A stretch of 18,223 bases of DNA from Marinilabilia sp. UBA5340 (GTDB lineage: Bacteria; Bacteroidota; Bacteroidia; Bacteroidales; Marinilabiliaceae), in assembly GCA_002411085.1 (NCBI GenBank), contig DHQK01000172.1, positions 1-18,223 of the forward strand. The letters run 5' to 3'. Position 1 is the stretch's first letter, and each line of letters begins with the position of its first letter. The notes under the pieces are model-generated. The model was not told the origin of the DNA and searched no databases. It was given only the letters and a program-made list of their open reading frames with translations. Shown one piece after another: positions 13,809 to 18,223 of this stretch. The position numbers were made by a program, and so were the translations under genes.

Positions 13809-15146
13809 ATGTCAACATTTGAAATAATGATGCCCAAAATGGGCGAAAGCGTGGAAGAAGCCACGATTACCAAGTGGTTCGTTAAAGAAGGAGATAAGGT
13901 AGAGGAAGATGATCCGATACTTGAGATCGCAACCGATAAGGTAGATTCAGAAATACCTTCTCCTGTAGCAGGAACCATAAAAGAAGTCAAATTTGAAGTA
14001 GACGATGTGGTGGCCGTCGGAACACCCGTTGCTGTTGTTCTTCTGGAAGGTGAGGAAGACGAAGATGCCGGAGAAGAATCAGAAAAAGAAGAACAAGAAG
14101 AGACCAAAGCGGAAACTTCAGAAAAACAAGGTGACAAAAAACAAGAAGGAGCCACCGAAAAACCAAGCAGCGCAGAAGAGCAGGAAAGTGATCGGTTCTA
14201 TTCTCCGCTGGTCAGAAGTATTGCCAAACAGGAAGGGATTTCATTCAAGGAGCTGGACAACATTGAAGGTAGCGGGCGGGATGGCCGCGTTACCAAAGAA
14301 GATTTACTGGCTTATCTTGAGTCTGGGAGTCAGAAAACCGCTGATGAGTCTGCCCCGAAGAAAGAAACTGCTAAAGAGGAAAAATCTGCAGCAGCCCCGG
14401 CCAAAACTGTGCAAGCACCCAAAGTGACTGCCGGAGCCGGCGATGAAATCAAAGAAATGGATCGCCTCCGTAAGCTTATCGCCGAGAATATGGTAATGTC
14501 CAAACAAGTATCGCCGCACGTAACCTCTGTGGTAGAAGCTGATGTTACGAATCTGGTCTTATGGCGCAACAAGGTGAAAGATCAATTCCAGAAAAAATAC
14601 GGTGAAAAACTGACCTTTATGCCTATGTTTGCCGAGGCCGTTGCCAAGGCATTGAGAGACTTTCCGGGCGTAAATGCCTCGGTGGATGGACACAATATTA
14701 TTTTGCGCAAGAATGTAAACATTGGAATGGCGGTGGCCTTGCCTTCCGGAAATCTTATTGTCCCGGTTGTTAAACAGGCAGACCAGAAAAATGTAGTAGG
14801 ACTGGCCTCCGAATTGAACAGGCTGGCTGATGCTGCCCGTAACAATAAACTCTCGGGAGACGACATCCAGGGCGGAACATTCACCATAACCAACTTCGGT
14901 TCTTTCAAAAATACAATCGGAACACCAATTATCAATCAACCGCAGGTGGCCATTCTGGCAACCGGTACAATTGAGAAAAAGCCAGCCGTTGTGGAAACAC
15001 CTACCGGAGATGTTATCGCTATCCGTCACAAAATGTTCTTGTCTCTTTCATACGACCATCGTGTTGTGGATGGGGCTCTTGGCGGAATGTTCCTTCGTCG
15101 TATTGCCGATTATCTCGAAGAGGCCGATATCGACAGAGAAGTCTAG
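13809..15146 (+). CDS. Dihydrolipoamide acyltransferase E2 of a 2-oxoacid (branched-chain-type) dehydrogenase complex
   Basis: A 445-residue E2 core protein. It transfers the acyl group made by E1 from its lipoyl arm to CoA. One lipoyl domain (1-80) carries the lipoylated lysine K44 in ATDKVDSEI. An acidic, Glu/Lys-rich linker (81-127) follows, then the E1/E3-binding domain (131-170, YSPLVRSIAKQEGI...GSGRDGRVTKEDLLAYL). A second linker rich in Ala, Lys and Pro runs to about 210, then the catalytic domain (215-445) with H417 and D421 in SYDHRVVDG. A single lipoyl domain and the downstream E1 of 2-oxoisovalerate type favour a branched-chain complex (bkdB-like), but pyruvate or acetoin complexes look similar. 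No E3 gene is in the window. It is the first gene of a cluster, with 167 bp to E1. Confidence 0.92.
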   Translation: MSTFEIMMPKMGESVEEATITKWFVKEGDKVEEDDPILEIATDKVDSEIPSPVAGTIKEVKFEVDDVVAVGTPVAVVLLEGEEDEDAGEESEKEEQEETKAETSEKQGDKKQEGATEKPSSAEEQESDRFYSPLVRSIAKQEGISFKELDNIEGSGRDGRVTKEDLLAYLESGSQKTADESAPKKETAKEEKSAAAPAKTVQAPKVTAGAGDEIKEMDRLRKLIAENMVMSKQVSPHVTSVVEADVTNLVLWRNKVKDQFQKKYGEKLTFMPMFAEAVAKALRDFPGVNASVDGHNIILRKNVNIGMAVALPSGNLIVPVVKQADQKNVVGLASELNRLADAARNNKLSGDDIQGGTFTITNFGSFKNTIGTPIINQPQVAILATGTIEKKPAVVETPTGDVIAIRHKMFLSLSYDHRVVDGALGGMFLRRIADYLEEADIDREV

Positions 15147-15313
15147 CAGATTGATATTTTTTCAATTTAAATGTCTTTCGCATTTCTCCGCAGATGTTTT
15201 GTTTGAAATTTTTGAGCCATGAGACCAGTCATGAAGAATCCAAAACAAAAGAGTAATCGTTTTTTGAGACTTATGTTTGGTTTCATGCCTTCTTTAAAGT
15301 AAATATTCAAGAT

Positions 15314-17365
15314 ATGAAAAGTAATGTTCAAGAAAAATATTCGGTAAAAAAGACCGACAAGAAAACCCTGTTGAAGTGGTATCGGCTGCTGTTTTTGGGA
15401 CGTACCCTGGACGAACGGGCTCCGAATTATCTTAAGCAGGCTATTGGCTGGTCCTATCATGCCCCTGCAGCGGGTCATGATGGCATTCAATTGGCCATCG
15501 GTCAAAATTTCCGTAAAAACAAAGACCATTTGTTTCCCTATTACAGGGATCTTCAAACCTGTGTTTCGGCAGGTATGACAGCCGAAGAGGTTATCTTTAA
15601 TGGTATCTCCAAGGATGCTGATGTGGCTGGTGGAGGTCGACACATGTCTAATCACCTCGCCAAACCGGCATGGAATATTCACAATGTGAGTTCGGCCACT
15701 GGAAACCATACACTGCATGCAACAGGGTTGGGACGGGCAATAAAAACCTATAAGGAAAAAGATGCCGTTGTTATCAGTTCCCAAGGTGAAAGCTCTGTTT
15801 CTGAAGGCTATGTTTATGAAGCTATTAATGGAGCATCCCGTGAAAAACTTCCGGTGGTTTTTGTTTTTCAGGATAACGGATATGGGATTTCTGTTCCCAA
15901 AGAAGATCAGACTGCCAACCGCAAAGTGGCACACAATTTTGATGGTTTCAAAAACCTGCGTATCATTTATTGCAACGGCAAGGACATTTTTGATTCCATG
16001 AATGCCATGGAAGAGGCGGTCAACTGGGCAAAAAAAGAACAAAGCCCGGTGGTGGTGCATGCCAATTGTGTGCGCATTGGTTCTCACTCCAATTCTGACC
16101 GCCACGAGTTGTATCGCGATGAGAATGAATTAAAGTATGTAAAAGAGTATGATCCTTTGGCCAAGTATCGCAGAATGCTGCTTCGATATGACAAAGCCAC
16201 AGAGGAGGAGTTGAAGGAGATTGAAGAAAAGGTAACCAAAGAAGTGAAGGATGCCCACAAAAAGGCTATAAAGGCAGCGGATCCAAAACCCGAATCCATC
16301 CATGATTTTGTATTTCCCGAACCTTATAAAAGCGAAAAATATCCTGAAGGAATTCACAGTGCTGATGGAGAGCCCATTAAGCTCATTGAAGCGCTCAACA
16401 GTACACTGAAGGCAGAATTCCGTCACAACCCTGATACTTATTTATGGGGGCAGGATATTGCCAATAAAGACAAAGGCGGAGTTTTCAATGTATCTAAGGG
16501 GATGCAGCAGGAATTTGGCAAGCATCGCGTATTTAATGCGCCGATTGCCGAGGACTATATTATGGGAACGGCCAATGGAATGTCCAGGTATGATAAGAAG
16601 ATCAGAATTGTTGTGGAAGGTGCTGAGTTTGCCGACTATTTCTGGCCTGCCATGGAACAGTATGTGGAAACAACCCACGAATACTGGCGTACCAAAGGGC
16701 AGTTTTCACCCAATATTACGGTGCGGCTTGCCTCTGGCGGATATATTGGTGGGGGACTTTACCATTCACAGACCACAGAAAGTGCATTGGCTACATTTCC
16801 GGGTGTAAGAGTGGTTTATCCGTCCTTTGCAGATGATGCAGCAGGATTGTTACGCACCTCTATGCGTTCGGAAGGAATGACTTTGTTTTTGGAACCAAAA
16901 GCACTCTATAACTCGCCTAAAACAGCCTCCGTTGTACCCGACGACTTTGAGGTGCCTTTTGGAAAAGCGAGAGTGCGGCGCAAAGGTGAATATATGACAA
17001 TAATCACCTACGGAAATACAACACACATGTGCCTTGAAGCTGCCGAAAAAATGAGTAAAGAGGATGGCATTGAGGTGGAGGTGATCGATATTCGTTCTTT
17101 GGTTCCATTGGATAAGGAGACTATCTTTAAATCATTGGAAAAAACATCCAGAGCTTTAGTGGTACACGAAGACAAAGTATTTGGCGGTTTTGGTGGCGAA
17201 CTGGCAGCAATAATTGCTGATGAAGCATTCGAATTGCTTGATGCACCTGTCAAACGACTTGGTTCAGAGTTTACCCCGGTAGGTTTTAACCGGATTCTGG
17301 AAGCAGCTACACTGCCCAATACCGATAAAATTCTGAAGGCGGCACGTGACCTGGCCAATTATTAA
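15314..17365 (+). CDS. 2-oxoacid dehydrogenase E1, fused alpha and beta subunits (2-oxoisovalerate type)
   Basis: A 683-residue fusion of the two E1 subunits that elsewhere are separate proteins. It is the TPP-dependent decarboxylating component that acylates the lipoyl arm of E2. The alpha part is about 1-325: HDGIQLAIG, FPYYRDL, GGGRHMSNH and the TPP/metal motif at 157-188. That motif keeps the spacing of the classical GDG-x26-NN but reads G-E-S ... D-N (E159 in place of Asp). A charged helical linker follows (about 290-345). The beta part runs from about 346 to the end, with the transketolase-type pyrimidine-binding domain (NAPIAEDYIMGTANGMS, ASGGYIGGGLYHSQ) and C-terminal domain (VEVIDIRSLVPLD). 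Substrate is probably a branched-chain 2-oxoacid such as 2-oxoisovalerate, inferred from family. It follows E2 and precedes flavodoxin by 29 bp. A weak internal promoter-like box TATGTTTG lies at 15272-15279. Confidence 0.92.
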   Translation: MKSNVQEKYSVKKTDKKTLLKWYRLLFLGRTLDERAPNYLKQAIGWSYHAPAAGHDGIQLAIGQNFRKNKDHLFPYYRDLQTCVSAGMTAEEVIFNGISKDADVAGGGRHMSNHLAKPAWNIHNVSSATGNHTLHATGLGRAIKTYKEKDAVVISSQGESSVSEGYVYEAINGASREKLPVVFVFQDNGYGISVPKEDQTANRKVAHNFDGFKNLRIIYCNGKDIFDSMNAMEEAVNWAKKEQSPVVVHANCVRIGSHSNSDRHELYRDENELKYVKEYDPLAKYRRMLLRYDKATEEELKEIEEKVTKEVKDAHKKAIKAADPKPESIHDFVFPEPYKSEKYPEGIHSADGEPIKLIEALNSTLKAEFRHNPDTYLWGQDIANKDKGGVFNVSKGMQQEFGKHRVFNAPIAEDYIMGTANGMSRYDKKIRIVVEGAEFADYFWPAMEQYVETTHEYWRTKGQFSPNITVRLASGGYIGGGLYHSQTTESALATFPGVRVVYPSFADDAAGLLRTSMRSEGMTLFLEPKALYNSPKTASVVPDDFEVPFGKARVRRKGEYMTIITYGNTTHMCLEAAEKMSKEDGIEVEVIDIRSLVPLDKETIFKSLEKTSRALVVHEDKVFGGFGGELAAIIADEAFELLDAPVKRLGSEFTPVGFNRILEAATLPNTDKILKAARDLANY

Positions 17366-17394
17366 CCATTTTTTCCGATTAAAAAGCAATAATA

Positions 17395-17901
17395 ATGAAG
17401 AAGGTAGGTATCTTTTATAGTTTTCGCTCGCACAAAACCAAACAACAGGTAAAGAAGATGATTAAACATCTGGGCGAAAAAAATGTGGAAGAAGTCGACG
17501 TAGATGAAGCCACACACAAAGAATTTGAGAAATTTGACAATTATATTTTTGCTATCCCCACCTGGTTTGATGGAGAACTCCCCAACTACTGGGACGAGTT
17601 TTTGCCAACGATTGAAGACGACAGTCTCAAAGGAAAAACTTTTGCGCTATTTGGTGGTGGAGATCAAAAAGGTTATCCCGAGAACTTTGTAGATGGACTG
17701 GGACTAATGGCTGAATTTATTGAGCAGCGTGGCGGTAAAGTCATTGGATTCACCTCTGTGGAGGGATATAATTTTGAAGCCTCACGTGCTCAACGGGGAG
17801 ATCAGTTTGTCGGGCTTGCACTTGATATAGAAAATCAGGCGGGATTGACAGATGAACGAATACAAAACTGGATTAAAGAGGTTGAAAAGAATTTTGATTA
17901 A
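17395..17901 (+). CDS. Flavodoxin (atypical phosphate-binding loop)
   Basis: A 168-residue flavodoxin, a small FMN-binding electron carrier of the cytoplasm. The sequence follows the five-stranded flavodoxin plan: MKKVGIFYS, then DNYIFAIPTWFDGELPNYW (W57, the FMN-stacking tryptophan loop), KTFALFGGGDQKGYPENF (Y94, the second FMN aromatic), and a long-chain insertion around GYNFEASRAQRGDQF. The usual phosphate loop (T/S-x-T-G-x-T) reads S9-F-R-S-H-K-T15 here: the hydroxyl residues are kept but the glycine is lost and it is more basic. FMN binding is therefore likely but not certain. It starts 29 bp after E1, without a visible promoter, so it is probably co-transcribed. Its redox partner is not in the window, and a direct link with the dehydrogenase complex is not shown. 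Confidence 0.88.
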   Translation: MKKVGIFYSFRSHKTKQQVKKMIKHLGEKNVEEVDVDEATHKEFEKFDNYIFAIPTWFDGELPNYWDEFLPTIEDDSLKGKTFALFGGGDQKGYPENFVDGLGLMAEFIEQRGGKVIGFTSVEGYNFEASRAQRGDQFVGLALDIENQAGLTDERIQNWIKEVEKNFD

Positions 17902-17950
17902 AAGGATTTCTTTGCTGCGTTTGATCTAAACCTTAATTAAAATTTATATA

Positions 17951-17993
17951 GCCCCCCAATACAGTAGATTTATTACTAATTTGGGAGGCTTTT
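17951..17993 (+). terminator. Intrinsic terminator after the flavodoxin gene
   Basis: GCCCCCCAAT (17951-17960) pairs with the ATTTGGGAGGC segment ending at 17989, with one mismatch, over a loop of about 18 nt, followed by TTTT. It closes the E2-E1-flavodoxin unit. From here to the tRNA promoter at 18150 I see only AT-rich DNA with no gene. Confidence 0.7.
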
Positions 17994-18149
17994 AGTGCTT
18001 AATAAGCCTTTTATGGCTCAGATAACAGCAAGCAGCAATTGATTCTGCCATTGGTAAAAAGATAACCATTATTAAGCGTTTAAGCAGATAATGCATGACA
18101 AGGATTAAGAAAAACTAAAAAATTTAATTTAAACTTTTTCATCCATTTA

Positions 18150-18180
18150 TTTGGATTGTATCGTCAAAACTGTACTTTTG
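18150..18180 (+). promoter_or_regulatory. Promoter of the terminal tRNA
   Basis: TTTG (18150-18153), exactly 19 nt, then TACTTTTG (18173-18180), a textbook TTTG-N19-TAnnTTTG arrangement. Start would be near 18187, about 15 nt before the tRNA. Confidence 0.75.
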
Positions 18181-18201
18181 TACCCGCTAAACAAAACAGG
18201 C

Positions 18202-18223
18202 GACTCAGTAGCTCAGCTGGTAG
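18202..18223 (+). tRNA. 5' end of a tRNA, probably tRNA-Lys (partial)
   Basis: GACTCAG as 5' acceptor strand, then TA and the D-arm GCTCAGCTGGTAG, cut by the window edge. The D-arm is unmistakable. The GACTC acceptor resembles tRNA-Lys of this phylum, but the anticodon is outside the window, so the amino acid is an inference. Confidence 0.7.

Noticed and set aside
15167..16105. A 312-codon minus-strand frame opposite E1
   Set aside because: It is antisense to well-supported E1 coding sequence, rich in His, Ile and Phe from reversed codons, and matches no family I know. It is a mirror of the real gene.
1..18223. CRISPR array, insertion sequence, prophage or defence island
   Set aside because: No regularly spaced repeats, transposase, integrase or Cas-like protein is visible on either strand. 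The tRNA genes at both ends could be integration sites, but no attachment repeats or integrase accompany them.

Overview
The window looks like chromosomal DNA from a Bacteroidota bacterium, probably of the Bacteroidales/Marinilabiliales side (inferred from gene content, not proven). The strongest sign is the promoter type. Most transcription units start behind a TAnnTTTG -7 box, usually with a TTTG or TTG about 17-24 nt upstream, and coding regions mostly lack a clear Shine-Dalgarno site. An E1 alpha-beta fused 2-oxoacid dehydrogenase and a two-component 'reg_prop' sensor kinase fit the same phylum. I see no insertion sequence, integrase, phage gene or CRISPR array.

Layout. 1-277: the 3' end of a tRNA (probably Gly), tRNA-Leu(GAG) and terminators. 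293-571: a structured, promoter- and terminator-bounded RNA on the minus strand that folds like a 6S RNA. 791-2167 (+): a DnaQ-like exonuclease fused to a UvrC-type GIY-YIG nuclease with conserved Fe-S-type cysteines. 2191-4362 (-): a two-gene unit of release factor RF3 (prfC) and a UPF0316 membrane protein. 4488-5375 (+): a PHP-family histidinol-phosphatase-like enzyme, divergent from prfC. 5502-7937 (+): bifunctional aspartokinase/homoserine dehydrogenase (thrA). A near-perfect palindromic terminator separates thrA from a convergent tRNA-Gly(CCC). 8151-11465 (-): a large periplasmic double-propeller sensor histidine kinase with no receiver or DNA-binding domain. 11466-12111: a 646-bp AT-rich intergenic region. 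12112-13575 (+): a PLP enzyme of the tyrosine phenol-lyase/tryptophanase family with unusual active-site changes. 13809-17901 (+): lipoyl acyltransferase (E2), fused E1 and a flavodoxin. The end holds the start of another tRNA, probably Lys.

How the genes relate. E2 and E1 are two parts of one branched-chain 2-oxoacid dehydrogenase-type complex; E3 is not in the window. The downstream flavodoxin is probably co-transcribed with E1. thrA feeds threonine, methionine and isoleucine synthesis, and the lyase probably degrades an aromatic or related amino acid, so the right half leans towards amino-acid metabolism. That grouping is loose. Most of the window is ordinary core genome. The parts most worth a second look are the 6S-like RNA and the inverted repeat in its promoter, the exonuclease/GIY-YIG/Fe-S fusion, the divergent lyase, and the partnerless sensor kinase.
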